Assembly (NCBI RefSeq): GCF_001753675.2
Contig: NZ_MJUW02000021.1
Coordinates: 1 to 62,496 of the forward strand
Direction: 5' to 3'
Origin: Candidatus Brocadia sapporoensis
Lineage (GTDB): Bacteria; Planctomycetota; Brocadiia; Brocadiales; Brocadiaceae
Length of the DNA: 62,496 nt
The notes under the pieces are model-generated. The model searched no databases and was not told the DNA's origin. It saw only the letters and a program-made list of their open reading frames with translations. Made by a program: the position numbers and the translations under genes. Positions within the stretch are counted from its first letter, which is position 1. The number at the start of each line of letters is the position of its first letter. This document shows, in pieces, positions 17,399-26,785 of the stretch.

Positions 17399-18571
17399 TC
17401 ACCGCTTAAGGAGATCCTGTTTCACTTTATTGGTGATTTCTTGCAATTGTGTTTCATCAGGAACGTACTGAATCTTTATGCTCTCCATCATTTCGAAACC
17501 GCATTCTTTCAAGGTGTCTTCAACATGACCAACTGCCTGACCACCCCAACCATATGAACCAAAAGCTAGTCCAATTCTGTTTTTTGGAGACAAACCTTTT
17601 AAGTAGGTTAAAAAACCAGCTACTGTCGGGAGCATATTGCTATTTAACGTAGGAGAACCAACACAAATAAATCTGGTAGTCAATACATCAGCCACGATAT
17701 CCGAAATGTGACTATTCCTAAGATTCGTCATTTTTACGGGAATTCCATGAGATTCAAAAATTTCTTGAAGAACGTTGGCAATCTTTTCTGTAGACTTCCA
17801 CATGGTATCATAAATTATCAGACATTTATTATCTACCCGATTGGAAGCCCACTTCTTATATTCTTCTACTATAGTCTTTACATGTGAACGCCAGACGATC
17901 CCGTGACCTGGGGCAATCATGTCTACCCTTAACGGAGAAACTAAATCCATGGCCTTTTGAACCTGGCTTGAATAGGGCAAAACAATATTTGCATAATATT
18001 TTTCAGCCTCATCGATGATGATACCAAGAGGATATTCATCATCAAACCTTTCTGAAGATGCGATATGCTGTCCAAAAGCATCATTAGAAAAAAGAATACC
18101 ATCTTCGATCAAAAAACTCATCATGTTATCGGGCCAGTGTATCAGCGGAGTAAGAACAAATTTGATATTTTTCTTACCAAGAGCAATAGTTTCATCAGTC
18201 TTGACAACTTTAAAATTCCAATCATTTCTTTTATAATGAGCCAATAATCCCTTCTGACCATGCGGAGAAGTGATAATTGTGGCATTTTTTGCAGTCCTTG
18301 TGAGAAGTGGAAGGCTACCTGAATGATCCATCTCCACATGATTTGAAATAATGTAATGAATGTCTGCGGGGTTTATGAGAGATGATAGCCTCTGCATCAT
18401 TTTGTCATAGAGGTATGGTCTTACACTATCAATTAAAGTGATTTTCTCATCAAGAATCAGATACGCATTATAGGTTGAACCCCTCTGTGTTGAATATCCA
18501 TGGAAATTCCTTAATTCCCAGTCAACTTCTCCAACCCAATAAATCCCCTCTTTTAGTTTAATCGGATTCAC
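17399..18571 (-). CDS. flavodiiron protein (A-type flavoprotein)
   Basis: A 390-residue two-domain enzyme that reduces NO to N2O and/or O2 to water. The N-terminal metallo-beta-lactamase-like domain has the full diiron ligand set: HVEMDH (about 78-83), the next His in LIHWPDNM, an Asp in LFSNDAFGQH, and a His in APGHGIVW. The C-terminal flavodoxin domain begins at IIYDTMWKSTEKIA with its FMN phosphate loop. The start is GTG at 18571, with GGAGGA eight bases upstream; the longer frame to 18601 swallows that ribosome site. No rubredoxin or NADH oxidoreductase is adjacent, so the electron donor is elsewhere. In an organism that makes NO, NO detoxification is the natural inference. Confidence 0.93.
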   Translation of the reverse strand: MNPIKLKEGIYWVGEVDWELRNFHGYSTQRGSTYNAYLILDEKITLIDSVRPYLYDKMMQRLSSLINPADIHYIISNHVEMDHSGSLPLLTRTAKNATIITSPHGQKGLLAHYKRNDWNFKVVKTDETIALGKKNIKFVLTPLIHWPDNMMSFLIEDGILFSNDAFGQHIASSERFDDEYPLGIIIDEAEKYYANIVLPYSSQVQKAMDLVSPLRVDMIAPGHGIVWRSHVKTIVEEYKKWASNRVDNKCLIIYDTMWKSTEKIANVLQEIFESHGIPVKMTNLRNSHISDIVADVLTTRFICVGSPTLNSNMLPTVAGFLTYLKGLSPKNRIGLAFGSYGWGGQAVGHVEDTLKECGFEMMESIKIQYVPDETQLQEITNKVKQDLLKR

Positions 18572-18683
18572 GAATCTTCCTCCAATAACAGAAACATTCA
18601 ATAAATACTCTATTGTGTTTTACTTGTAACCAAACCGAAAACATTTAATTGTTGTTATACTAGCACATTCTAGCACGAATAGA

Positions 18684-18713
18684 AAACAAAAAAGCGCTGG
18701 ACCATTCTCAGCG
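18684..18713 (-). terminator. probable rho-independent terminator of ispD
   Basis: On the minus strand a CGCTG/CAGCG stem with a nine-base loop is followed by CTTTTTTG, 29 bases after the ispD stop codon. Confidence 0.6.
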
Positions 18714-18741
18714 TTGCCGGTAAGAACACATGCCTAACCAC

Positions 18742-19422
18742 TTACCCAAGCAGCGCCTCCGCAATACGCATGTCATCAGGCGTTGTAATTTTAATATTGT
18801 CATCTGTACCTGGCACAATCTCTACCCTGTAGCCGGCCTTTTCCACCATTTCCGCATCATCCGTAAATTCCCTATCCCCGTTTCTAAATTGATTGAAGGT
18901 TTTTAGGATCAGTTCCCTTTTGAATCCCTGAGGCGTTTGTGCCATCCACAGGTTATTCCTAGGAATAGTTCGTTGGATGTACAAATTATCTCCAGTCTCT
19001 TTGACGGTAGCTTTCATCGGTGCAGCAAGAATAGCAGCATGAGATTCTCTCGCCCTGTTTATTACAGCCTCAATATGCTCTTTTCTTACGAGCGGTCTCA
19101 CTATATCATGAATCAATACGATTTCAGCATCAATCCCAGTCTGGCAAAGTCCGTTATACACGCTATCCTGTCGTCTTTTTCCTCCGGGAACAATTTTCTT
19201 TACCTTGTGTGCATTGAGGGTGTCCTGCCATCGATCACAAAGGGTTTGTATCTCCGTCTGTCCAACGACGAAGATGATTTCATGAACCGTTTCTATATGA
19301 GAAAAACGCTCAATGGTATAGAGGAAAATTGGCTTGCCATGAATTTGCAGGAAAGGTTTCTTAATACCCCCTCCCATGCGTAATCCAAGTCCTGCCCCAA
19401 CCAATACAACAGACACTTTCAT
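18742..19422 (-). CDS. ispD: 2-C-methyl-D-erythritol 4-phosphate cytidylyltransferase
   Basis: A 226-residue enzyme that joins CTP and methylerythritol 4-phosphate in the third step of the non-mevalonate isoprenoid pathway. Family features in order: a Gly-rich nucleotide loop (VGAGLGLRMGGGIKKPF), GKPIFLYTIERF, RQDSVYNGL, HDIVRPLV, the TVKETGD segment, and RTIPRNNLWMAQTPQGF followed by FTDDAEMVEKAGYRVEIVPG. The usual A-A-G start of the loop reads V-G-A-G here, a mild deviation. Length is normal and the ATG gives the standard N terminus. The partner ispF is in the same window but 34 kb away, so the two are not fused or adjacent as they are in many bacteria. Confidence 0.93.
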   Translation of the reverse strand: MKVSVVLVGAGLGLRMGGGIKKPFLQIHGKPIFLYTIERFSHIETVHEIIFVVGQTEIQTLCDRWQDTLNAHKVKKIVPGGKRRQDSVYNGLCQTGIDAEIVLIHDIVRPLVRKEHIEAVINRARESHAAILAAPMKATVKETGDNLYIQRTIPRNNLWMAQTPQGFKRELILKTFNQFRNGDREFTDDAEMVEKAGYRVEIVPGTDDNIKITTPDDMRIAEALLG

Positions 19423-19633
19423 GTTAAATCCGGTAGTATCTTACAATAAATATTTTGACATTTTTAACAAAAATATGGATAAAATTAACCCTGTCATAGT
19501 TGACTCATGAATTATGTGCTTCTGATTTTATCTTTTCCGATTCGTTCGGATTAGGCTTTATCACGGAGATATTAAAAAACGCTAAGTTTTAATAACCTTT
19601 AATGTGTCCCGAGTACCTTTGTGTTGAGCCGCC

Positions 19634-20788
19634 TTAAACCCTTTCATATGGATAAAAAAGTTTTTTGTATTCATCCTGTGCAAAACGGTCTGTCATTCCA
19701 GCAATATAGTCACACACTGCCTGATAAAGACCTGCCTCTTCTACCCATTTCTGATATTCGATAGGAAGTTGTTTGGGATTTTTAATAAACGCAATAAAAA
19801 GTTCTTCCAGAAATCGTTTTGCCTTATCAGCCATTCGGACTACCCGATAGTGTTGATAAACATTTTTAAAAAGAAATTCCTGAAGGTTTCTCTTTTGCTT
19901 AGATAGGATGGGAGAAAAGGACACGATCAGGCCGGGATACTGTCTGACATCCAGGACCGTTTTGATACCTTCCTGTCTAATCCTGGACATCGTATTTTCA
20001 ATGAGATCGGTAACTTCAAGGTCAATTATCGTCTTAATCGTTTGTGCAATGACTATATCACGATCGTTAATTGTATATTTATGTTTTACTCTTTTCTGTG
20101 TCTCCCGCCACAAATCAACAACTTGCAAATCATCATCTGTGATAATACCTGCCTTCAGGCTGTCATCCAAATCGTGATTGTCATAGGCAATGGAGTCTGC
20201 CTTATCCACAATTTGTGCCTCCAGCAATGGCTGCTCGTTGGCATGATACTCGGTTGCGATTGATGTACTATCGTAAGGAGACTTATGCTTGATTATGGAC
20301 TCCTTGAGTTCCCACGACAAATTCAGTCCGGGGAAGTCGGGATATTTGCGCTCGAGGATATCAACAACACGCAGTCCGTGAAGATTATGCTCAAATCCCC
20401 CGTGCCCTTCCATAAGTTTTTTTAAAGCGTCCTCGCCGGAATGCCCAAAGGGTGTATGTCCCAAATCATGCGCGAGGGAAATAGCTTCTGCAATATCCTC
20501 GTTCAGATTCAATACCCGAGCAATACTTCGTGCGATTTGTGAAACTTCCATGGTGTGAGTCAATCGGGTACGGTAATAATCTCCCTCATGATTCACAAAT
20601 ACCTGGGTTTTATATTCAAGTCTCCGAAAGGCCGTTGAATGAATAATACGGTCCCGGTCTCTTTGATAAACACTGCGGTACTCATGCTCCGGCTCAGGAT
20701 ATTTTCTGCCCCGTGAGTCCTTACTTTTCATTGCGTAGGAGGCAAGCTCCCGCTCCTCTCTTAACTCTATTTCCTTACGGGTTAGCAT
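19634..20788 (-). CDS. dgt: deoxyguanosinetriphosphate triphosphohydrolase-like protein
   Basis: A 384-residue HD-domain phosphohydrolase of the dGTPase type, which removes triphosphate from dGTP or other dNTPs. Seen: the N-terminal family block (SRGRKYPEPEHEYRS, RDRIIHSTAFRRLEYKTQVF), a metal His in RLTHTMEVSQIAR, and the HD pair in SLAHDLGHTPFGHSGEDAL. A further Asp follows in AYDNHDLDDSL. Length matches the shorter dGTPase class common outside enterobacteria. It lies 12 bases downstream of the HIT-family gene, so the two are probably cotranscribed, linking two nucleotide-hydrolysing proteins. Confidence 0.92.
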   Translation of the reverse strand: MLTRKEIELREERELASYAMKSKDSRGRKYPEPEHEYRSVYQRDRDRIIHSTAFRRLEYKTQVFVNHEGDYYRTRLTHTMEVSQIARSIARVLNLNEDIAEAISLAHDLGHTPFGHSGEDALKKLMEGHGGFEHNLHGLRVVDILERKYPDFPGLNLSWELKESIIKHKSPYDSTSIATEYHANEQPLLEAQIVDKADSIAYDNHDLDDSLKAGIITDDDLQVVDLWRETQKRVKHKYTINDRDIVIAQTIKTIIDLEVTDLIENTMSRIRQEGIKTVLDVRQYPGLIVSFSPILSKQKRNLQEFLFKNVYQHYRVVRMADKAKRFLEELFIAFIKNPKQLPIEYQKWVEEAGLYQAVCDYIAGMTDRFAQDEYKKLFYPYERV

Positions 20789-20800
20789 GTGGGTGGATAG

Positions 20801-21277
20801 TTACACGTGTTTTTTGAATTCTCTATAAATATCTTCTAAAGATTGTGGAATAACTTTTGTGTCAGAAATGACAGGCATAAAGTTCGTATCACCATCCCAG
20901 CGCGGTACGATATGGAGATGGAAATGACCAACAAGCCCTGCTCCGGCAGATTTCCCCAAATTCACGCCTAGATTAAAACCATCCGGGTTCATCATGGTCG
21001 CAAGAAGTTTTTTCATATCTCTTGTTAGTCTCATGATTTCCAGCATTTCATGATCAGTAAGATCTGAAATATCAGGCTTGTGCTGGTTGGGCACAATCAT
21101 AAGATGGCCGCTGTTATACGGATATTTGTTTAGGATACAAAAACATTCTTTTCGCCGAACCACAATGAGATGTTTTTCATCATGATTGTCGAGAAATGAA
21201 TTGCAAAGGAAACACCCATTATCTTTCGGATGTTCTTGAATATAGGTAATGCGCCATGGTGCCCAGAGATTTTTCAT
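20801..21277 (-). CDS. HIT-family nucleotide hydrolase or phosphorylase
   Basis: A 158-residue protein with the histidine triad HFHLHIVPRW near its C terminus, whose middle His is the nucleotidylated catalytic residue. The N terminus has the Ap4A-phosphorylase-like start NLWAPWRITYI and a Cys pair CFLC that, with a later His, can bind zinc as in many bacterial HIT proteins. Likely substrates are dinucleoside polyphosphates or adenylylated compounds. It is the first gene of a unit with the dGTPase-like protein. Confidence 0.9.
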   Translation of the reverse strand: MKNLWAPWRITYIQEHPKDNGCFLCNSFLDNHDEKHLIVVRRKECFCILNKYPYNSGHLMIVPNQHKPDISDLTDHEMLEIMRLTRDMKKLLATMMNPDGFNLGVNLGKSAGAGLVGHFHLHIVPRWDGDTNFMPVISDTKVIPQSLEDIYREFKKHV

Positions 21278-21328
21278 CGATTATCACTCACGCATCTTCA
21301 TGGAAAACAAATTTAACAATAAAATATG

Positions 21329-21562
21329 TTACGACCCGCATCCCGTACATGAAGATGCAGTACAACTTCCACAACCACCGGAACCACCGTCAGAACCAGC
21401 AGCTCCACCCCCTTTTACAGACATTCCAAATACAGAAAATATTTTTTTGACATTCCCACTTTTACAGGACGGACAAAATAATTTTTTTCGTTCAGATGCA
21501 CTCCGAAAATATTCGTCAAATTTTGTATCGCACTGATTACACTGAAAGTCGTATATTGGCAC
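21329..21562 (-). CDS. FmdB-family zinc ribbon protein
   Basis: A 77-residue protein beginning VPIYDFQCNQC, the usual FmdB start. Two Cys pairs (CNQC and CPSC, about 18 residues apart) form the zinc ribbon, followed by the family tail of Gly, Ser and Cys (GGSGGCGSCTASSCTGCGS). GTG at 21562 is the start, with GGAG eight bases upstream. Function is unknown; members are often called regulatory proteins on thin evidence. Confidence 0.85.
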   Translation of the reverse strand: MPIYDFQCNQCDTKFDEYFRSASERKKLFCPSCKSGNVKKIFSVFGMSVKGGGAAGSDGGSGGCGSCTASSCTGCGS

Positions 21563-21589
21563 AGTGATTGCTCCGGTACAGACCAAATT

Positions 21590-22000
21590 TCATTTATTTT
21601 CTAAATAAAACTTCAGAATATCTTTCCAGGTCACAATTCCCACAACATCGCCCTGGAAAGAAATAACGGGAAGGCATGACATATTATTTTTCAGAAGAAG
21701 GTCAGCGGCAGATTCAATGCCCGTCTCTGGATATATGGTAACAGGATTTCGAGTCATACTCTAACGCGTTCTCTTCTTCAAGGTATCTAAGTTACGGGTC
21801 GTCTCAATAATTTTTCCTAAAAAGAACTTGCCGCTTTGAGAAAATCACGGTCGGATATTACACCCACAGGTTATCGGTTTTCCACAACCGTCAGATGATG
21901 AAACCTGACGCGCCAAAAGATCATACGGATTGTCAGGAGGATATCGTCCATTTCTACCACGACCACTTTACCGGTCGTAATCGATAACATCAACAATCAT
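21590..22000 (-). pseudogene. broken CBS-domain protein
   Basis: The final CBS motif is intact in one frame from 21752 to the stop at 21590-21592 (MTRNPVTIYPETGIESAADL, then VISFQGDVVGIVTWKDIL). Upstream pieces of the same protein are spread over other frames: KVVVVEMDDILLTIRMIFW, FHHLTVVENR, VGVISDRDFLKAASS and KIIETTRNLDTLKKRTR. The original start at 22000 still has a good AAGGAG ribosome site. Several indels and stops show that it is dead. Intact relatives sense adenine nucleotides or regulate attached domains. Confidence 0.75.
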
Positions 22001-22047
22001 ATTCTCCTTATTTCCTCTCGAATTACATCAAAACGCTTGTTTATCGA

Positions 22048-22836
22048 TCATTTTGGTAAATAAGTCATGGGATTTGCAGGCTTATCTTTTACGTAAATTT
22101 TGAAAGTAATCTCTTGCGATTTTCCGGCGCTCGTTGGACGAATATTTGCAATGGTTTGTGCCGTCTCCACGTGACTGCCTTCTCCCACTACGGGACTACA
22201 ACACGATTCGTATAGAGTGCGTATTCCCCCCTCATGCTTGATCACAATGACAGATATGTCACCTCCTGCGCCAGAAACTGCCTCAATGGTGCCCTCTTTA
22301 GCAGCAACAACGTTTTGTCCTGCCTGAGGCAATATAGAGATACCATGATTTTTCGTTCCATTTCTCACTTCACCGTATTGTGATACGACTTTCCCTTTTA
22401 CTGGCCATGTAAAACCGCGGGAGGACGCATCCCTTGCAGTTTTTCCTGTTGACAGACGACTTGAACGTGATATCGACGAAGGAGATTTCTGCGATTTCCC
22501 AGAAACAGGAATGGTAAGTTTTTGGCCTACCTTCAAGTCCTTTGTACTCTTCATATGGTTAGCCTTTAGTATTGCATTCACAGATGCTCCATAATTTTTT
22601 GATATACGCCATAACGTGTCTCCTTTTTTTACAACATAATACGTTGCCTTCTCACTTTGAATCTGAGGTTGATATGTTGTGCTAGCCTTTTGATCAGCAA
22701 TGGACCTCATTTCACTCTCCAGTGGAGCTGGCACTTCTGTTTTCTTAGTTTGCGTAGCACAACCCCCCGCAAGAGTTAATACAGAAATAATGAGAATACC
22801 TTTAACTGTAAGATTTATTAAAAAATAATTATTCAT
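22048..22836 (-). CDS. LysM lipoprotein with degenerate M23 peptidase domain (NlpD/EnvC-like)
   Basis: A 262-residue envelope protein. Residues 1-26 form a lipoprotein signal with lipobox LAGGC. A LysM peptidoglycan-binding domain (about 67-110; YYVVKKGDTLWRISKNYG) is followed by a Ser/Lys linker and a C-terminal M23-like domain (about 145-262). The metal site is lost: the usual HGxD reads HGIS and the HxH motif reads EITFKIY. This pattern is typical of NlpD- and EnvC-type proteins that activate cell-wall amidases instead of cutting peptidoglycan. No amidase gene is adjacent. A role in cell separation is an inference. Confidence 0.88.
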   Translation of the reverse strand: MNNYFLINLTVKGILIISVLTLAGGCATQTKKTEVPAPLESEMRSIADQKASTTYQPQIQSEKATYYVVKKGDTLWRISKNYGASVNAILKANHMKSTKDLKVGQKLTIPVSGKSQKSPSSISRSSRLSTGKTARDASSRGFTWPVKGKVVSQYGEVRNGTKNHGISILPQAGQNVVAAKEGTIEAVSGAGGDISVIVIKHEGGIRTLYESCCSPVVGEGSHVETAQTIANIRPTSAGKSQEITFKIYVKDKPANPMTYLPK

Positions 22837-23030
22837 CTCATCCCTACTACAGAAAATATCTAACTCATGCTATCTAACACTTTCTCTTTTACATTTTTGA
22901 TCAGATTTAATCTTGTTTGGTTGCAATTTTATCAGCGCTTGTAAACAAATTCAAGTAAGAATAGTTGACAATATTTATTCACCTAAATAATCTTTCTTTT
23001 AATAGATTTCTTTTTTGCTTTGTAATTAAT

Positions 23031-23982
23031 GCTTGAACGAAAACCAGCCGAAGGCCGATTATACAAAGGTAAGAAGGCAAAAGAATTGAATAAAAGCATT
23101 GAATTTATAAAAAAGGAAGGGATTTGAGCAGCAGGGGAAGCTTGGAGTCATATCCATTTCAAAAGTATAACTGCCAATAAAGAGCTGAGGTGGGCTCCCA
23201 TCGATACTGAGAGTATTGCACATATCTCTGTCAAACCGGAATTGAACGAGGAGGTGTTCAGGGTATTAGAGGTGAAGGTACTGAAGGGGAAGAAATAGAC
23301 GGGGAGATGCGGGATGAAATTGGGCATGATATTCTGGTGGCAAGCGATCCATGGGGATTTATCGTAGAGCATCAGGTTGTTGAGAAAGAGGCGGAGGTGT
23401 CATTGTCGATTCCCCTGGCAGAGAGATTGTTGAATCGGTTTGGAGAAGACGCAATTGAGAGTATCAGCTTTGACAAAGGGTTTTACAAGCGAGAGAACAA
23501 GGAGTTGCTGAGTCTGTATATACCGGAGGTAATTATGCCCAGGAAGAGTCGGAAGAACCAGGAGGAGCAGGCAGAGGAGTCGGGCAGGACGTTTCAGAAT
23601 CTCAGACATAAGCACTCAGCAGTGGAATTGAACATCAATCGTTTGGAACATCACTGCTTGGATAGGTGTCTGGATAAATGGTTGCATGCATTTAAAAGGT
23701 ATTGTGCACGGGGAGTGGCGGCTGCGAATTTACACAAGCTGGGAAACGTGCTTCAGGAGAAGGTACGAAAGAAACATGATAAATTGAGAAAAGTAGCTTA
23801 AAAACAACAAGAAGCAGCATGGCAAGGGAGATACCATCTCCAGACAAGTCTAAAATGAAGGGAAATGAGTAAGAAATACTTATTTCTGCCAGAAGCCTAA
23901 CATCAAATTTTATGAAAAGATTTTAGTAAGTGTAAAATCGCCCTGATGCTTTTCAAAAAAAGGATGTTTTTCGTTCAAACAC
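23031..23982 (+). pseudogene. ISNCY-family transposase remnant, copy B, with both ends
   Basis: About 950 bases bounded by CTTGAACGAAAACCAGCC on the left and the inverted TTTTTCGTTCAAACAC on the right. The left part holds degraded N-terminal family sequence (QQGKLGVISISK, KPELNEEVFRVLE). An internal deletion joins this to the C-terminal half, open from 23307 to 23801: LGHDILVASDPWGFIVEHQV, FDKGFYKRENKELLSLYIPE, RHKHSAVELNINRLEHH, DKWLHAFKRYCARGVAAAN. Loss of the central DDE part makes it inactive. It is 90% or more alike, by eye, to copy C. Confidence 0.75.
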
Positions 23983-24050
23983 TACGTAGTTGTTTCGTTT
24001 ACTACAAAAAGGCTATTTTTATAACGATAGAGTTTTTTGGAGATCGTTTA

Positions 24051-25418
24051 TCAGGTATCCAGCGCTTGTCTTGCTTCTCCCGCTACATATGCGGAACCGG
24101 TAATACAGATCATGTCTTCTTTGGATGCCATTTGTTTTGCCATAGTTATGGCACTCTGAACGGTATTTGCCGTGTCTGGTTGTTTGCCACAGAGTTTCGT
24201 TATTTTCTCATATAAATCCTCGGGAGGGGCGGCGCGGGGGTTTTTGCTCCGAGTGATAATAATTGAGTCTGCCTCCATAACGATTTCCTTCAGAATGTTG
24301 TTTAAGTCTTTGTCTTGTGAGAAACCCAGGATCAAGATTAACCGCCGGAATGTAAAATTTTCTATCAGTGTCTCTTTAAGGAATCGCATAGAATCTGCGG
24401 TATGCGCAAAGTCCAGAATAATGGTAGGATTTTTTGCAACAACTTCAATCCTTGCCGGACAATGGAGAGAAGCAAGGGCTTCCCGGATGATGTCGGGGTT
24501 TACAGCAAGGTTGTCTTGTTCTCTGAGAATTTCAAATGTGCCGAGAACCAGGGCACAGTTTTTTGCCTGATGAATGCCAACAAGAGGCAAATAGATGTTA
24601 TCATAGGAACCTCGCCAGGTCTTTATCATGCACCGCATTCCCTGTGTACCGTCTTTTACAAGATGTTTCACTGCTTCAACCCGGATATCTCTGCCGAAAA
24701 GGTACAGGGGAGCGTTTTTCTCCCTGCAGGTGTTTTCTATGACGGAGAGGGCTTCTGCGCTGTCGATACCGGATACAACAGGAACGCGATGTTTGATGAT
24801 ACCAGCCTTTTCATACGCAATGCTTGAAAGAGAATTGCCCAGAATTGCCGTATGATCGAGCCCGACATTCGTAATGATTGATACCATTGGCACGACAACA
24901 TTGGTGGAATCGAGGCGTCCGCCGAGTCCTACTTCCAAAACAGCCATCTCTGTCCGCTTCCTTTTAAAATACACCATGCTTATTGCCGTAAGGATTTCGA
25001 AAAAGGTGGGAGATGCGGATGGCTCTGTTTCCTGTAAGTGCCGGATGTACGGCTGGAATTCATGCATGATGCTGGCAAATTCAGCCTCAGATATCTTTTG
25101 ACGATTTATTTGAATACGTTCTTTTAGATCGATGAGGTGGGGCGAGGTAAAAAGTCCGGTGATAAGACCAGCGCATTCCATGACCGTGGCTGTCATGATA
25201 GCTGTGGAGCCCTTTCCCTTTGTGCCGGTTATGTGAATGCAGGGGAGCCCTTGATGGGGATTTCCTATATATGCAAGCAGTTTTTTCATCCTGTCCAAAC
25301 TGAATGTGGATGCATTATATTGAAAGCTGATCAGTTTTTCATAATCGATAGCTTTGTAAAGAAAGGCCAGGGCATCCTGATATGAGAGCGAAATAGGTTT
25401 GTCTTGTTGGTTATTCAT
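24051..25418 (-). CDS. folC: bifunctional folylpolyglutamate/dihydrofolate synthase
   Basis: A 455-residue Mur-ligase-family enzyme that adds glutamate to dihydropteroate and to folates. Seen: the ATP loop HITGTKGKGSTA near residue 63, SPHLIDLKERIQIN (folate-binding loop), the conserved VLEVGLGGRLDSTNVV with metal-binding Glu, TNVGLDHTAILG, and a C-terminal ligase domain with LDFAHTADSMRFL. Length is normal. It begins with ATG at 25418 and is preceded by the tRNA-Leu gene on the same strand. No other folate genes are nearby. Confidence 0.94.
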   Translation of the reverse strand: MNNQQDKPISLSYQDALAFLYKAIDYEKLISFQYNASTFSLDRMKKLLAYIGNPHQGLPCIHITGTKGKGSTAIMTATVMECAGLITGLFTSPHLIDLKERIQINRQKISEAEFASIMHEFQPYIRHLQETEPSASPTFFEILTAISMVYFKRKRTEMAVLEVGLGGRLDSTNVVVPMVSIITNVGLDHTAILGNSLSSIAYEKAGIIKHRVPVVSGIDSAEALSVIENTCREKNAPLYLFGRDIRVEAVKHLVKDGTQGMRCMIKTWRGSYDNIYLPLVGIHQAKNCALVLGTFEILREQDNLAVNPDIIREALASLHCPARIEVVAKNPTIILDFAHTADSMRFLKETLIENFTFRRLILILGFSQDKDLNNILKEIVMEADSIIITRSKNPRAAPPEDLYEKITKLCGKQPDTANTVQSAITMAKQMASKEDMICITGSAYVAGEARQALDT

Positions 25419-25614
25419 GGGCTATGTTTGTGGTATCAAGCGTATTTTTAATAGCGACGGGCTCACGACTGTGCCGATTAAGCGGATATAACAATGCAAC
25501 GGTTACAACAAAATCAACTGAGAAAAGAAGGTGTATGGATTTCGAGTCAAATGCCTTTTTTCTTCTTTGTGTTTTGGCGGGTAATTTTGCAATAGGAGTC
25601 TTATTTTTTATAAA

Positions 25615-25700
25615 TGCCAGAGAAGGGAGTCGAACCCTTACCCCCTGTGACGGGGACCAGATTTTGAGTCTGGCGTGTCTGCCAATTCCACCACTCTGGC
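25615..25700 (-). tRNA. tRNA-Leu (CAA)
   Basis: An 86-base class II tRNA. The acceptor stem GCCAGAG pairs with CTCTGGC, the discriminator is A, the T arm is GGGTTCGACTCCC, there is a long variable arm, and the anticodon loop CTCAAAA gives anticodon CAA. CCA is not encoded. Confidence 0.95.
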
Positions 25701-25747
25701 ATAATTTCCTTAGTATAATGTTTTCTCTTCGGGAATCAAAGAAAATT

Positions 25748-26785
25748 TTATGGTTTTGTTGTGGGGGGCAGAATGCCTGGTTTTGAAACCGACGCTACTC
25801 GCATCTCGGTATCTGCCTGGATATTTTTAAGATGATAGTAATCCATTACCCCAAGGTTTCCCTCGCGAAGGGCCTGAGCAATAGCCTTCGGCACTTCAGA
25901 CTCGGCTGCAAGTATTTTTGCTGTATTTTCTTCGGTAAGAACTTTCATCTCCTGCTCACGGGCAAGAGCCATACCATGGCGTTTTGCGGCGTCTGCCTGT
26001 GCTATGCATTTGTCTGTTTCTGCCTGATCTGTCTGCAGTTTTGCATTGATATTGTCGCCTATCGCAACGCTTACGATATTAACCGAAAGAATTTGAAATG
26101 TGGTATCGCTATCACATTTCTTTTCCATGACCATCTTGGAGAGTAAATCAGGGTTTTCTAGCGCTTTTTTGTAAGTTTCAAACGTGCAGACAGTTGCAAG
26201 GATACTTTCTCCAACGCGTGCAATGATGGTCTCTTCGGTAGCCCCGCCTACAATTTTTTCAATATCTGTGCGAAGGGTGACTCGCGCCTTCAGTTTTACC
26301 TGAATACCGTCCTTGGTAACCGCATCCAGCGTAGTACAACCTTTCGAAGGGTCCGGACAGTCAATTACCTTCGGGTTGATACAGGTTTTCACGACATCAA
26401 ACACGTCTCTTCCTGCAAGATCTATTGCGCAGGCATGATCAAAACTCAGTTGGATGTTCGCCTTTCGGGCGGCAATAAGGGCACGAACAACATGATTAAC
26501 ATTTCCACCTGCCAGGCTGTGCGCCTCAAGGGACGATGAGGCCAGATCGATTCCAGCCCTCTTTGCCATAATACGATGATCCACGAGAGACCGTATATCG
26601 ACGTTCCGAAAGGTCATGCTGATCATTTGTGTAAGAGATACGTGGGCATCCGATATAATGGACTTGATATAAAGCCCACCGTATTTAAAGAGGATAAATG
26701 CACAGGCAGAAATAAAAAAAAAGAGCAAGACATACAAAAATATAGATGCACCTGTGCTCATCACAAGAAGTGGCATATATTGCAT
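25748..26785 (-). CDS. floA: flotillin-like protein FloA
   Basis: A 345-residue membrane-associated protein of the FloA (UPF0365) family, which organises functional membrane microdomains. An N-terminal hydrophobic segment (about 13-37) anchors it. The family core follows: SLTQMISMTFRNVDIRSLV, MAKRAGIDLASSSLEAHSLAGGNV, an SPFH-like domain with a KDGIQVKLKARVTLRTDI strand, and a C-terminal Ala/Glu-rich flotillin coiled region (ADAAKRHGMALAREQEMK). A short insert with two Cys (IDCPDPSKGC) lies in the middle and is less common. The usual NfeD partner gene is not adjacent. Confidence 0.92.
   Translation of the reverse strand: MQYMPLLVMSTGASIFLYVLLFFFISACAFILFKYGGLYIKSIISDAHVSLTQMISMTFRNVDIRSLVDHRIMAKRAGIDLASSSLEAHSLAGGNVNHVVRALIAARKANIQLSFDHACAIDLAGRDVFDVVKTCINPKVIDCPDPSKGCTTLDAVTKDGIQVKLKARVTLRTDIEKIVGGATEETIIARVGESILATVCTFETYKKALENPDLLSKMVMEKKCDSDTTFQILSVNIVSVAIGDNINAKLQTDQAETDKCIAQADAAKRHGMALAREQEMKVLTEENTAKILAAESEVPKAIAQALREGNLGVMDYYHLKNIQADTEMRVASVSKPGILPPTTKP

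Noticed and set aside
24172-24855. Cluster of plus-strand frames over folC
   Set aside because: Antisense to a full-length folC with all motifs; no ribosome sites or family features.
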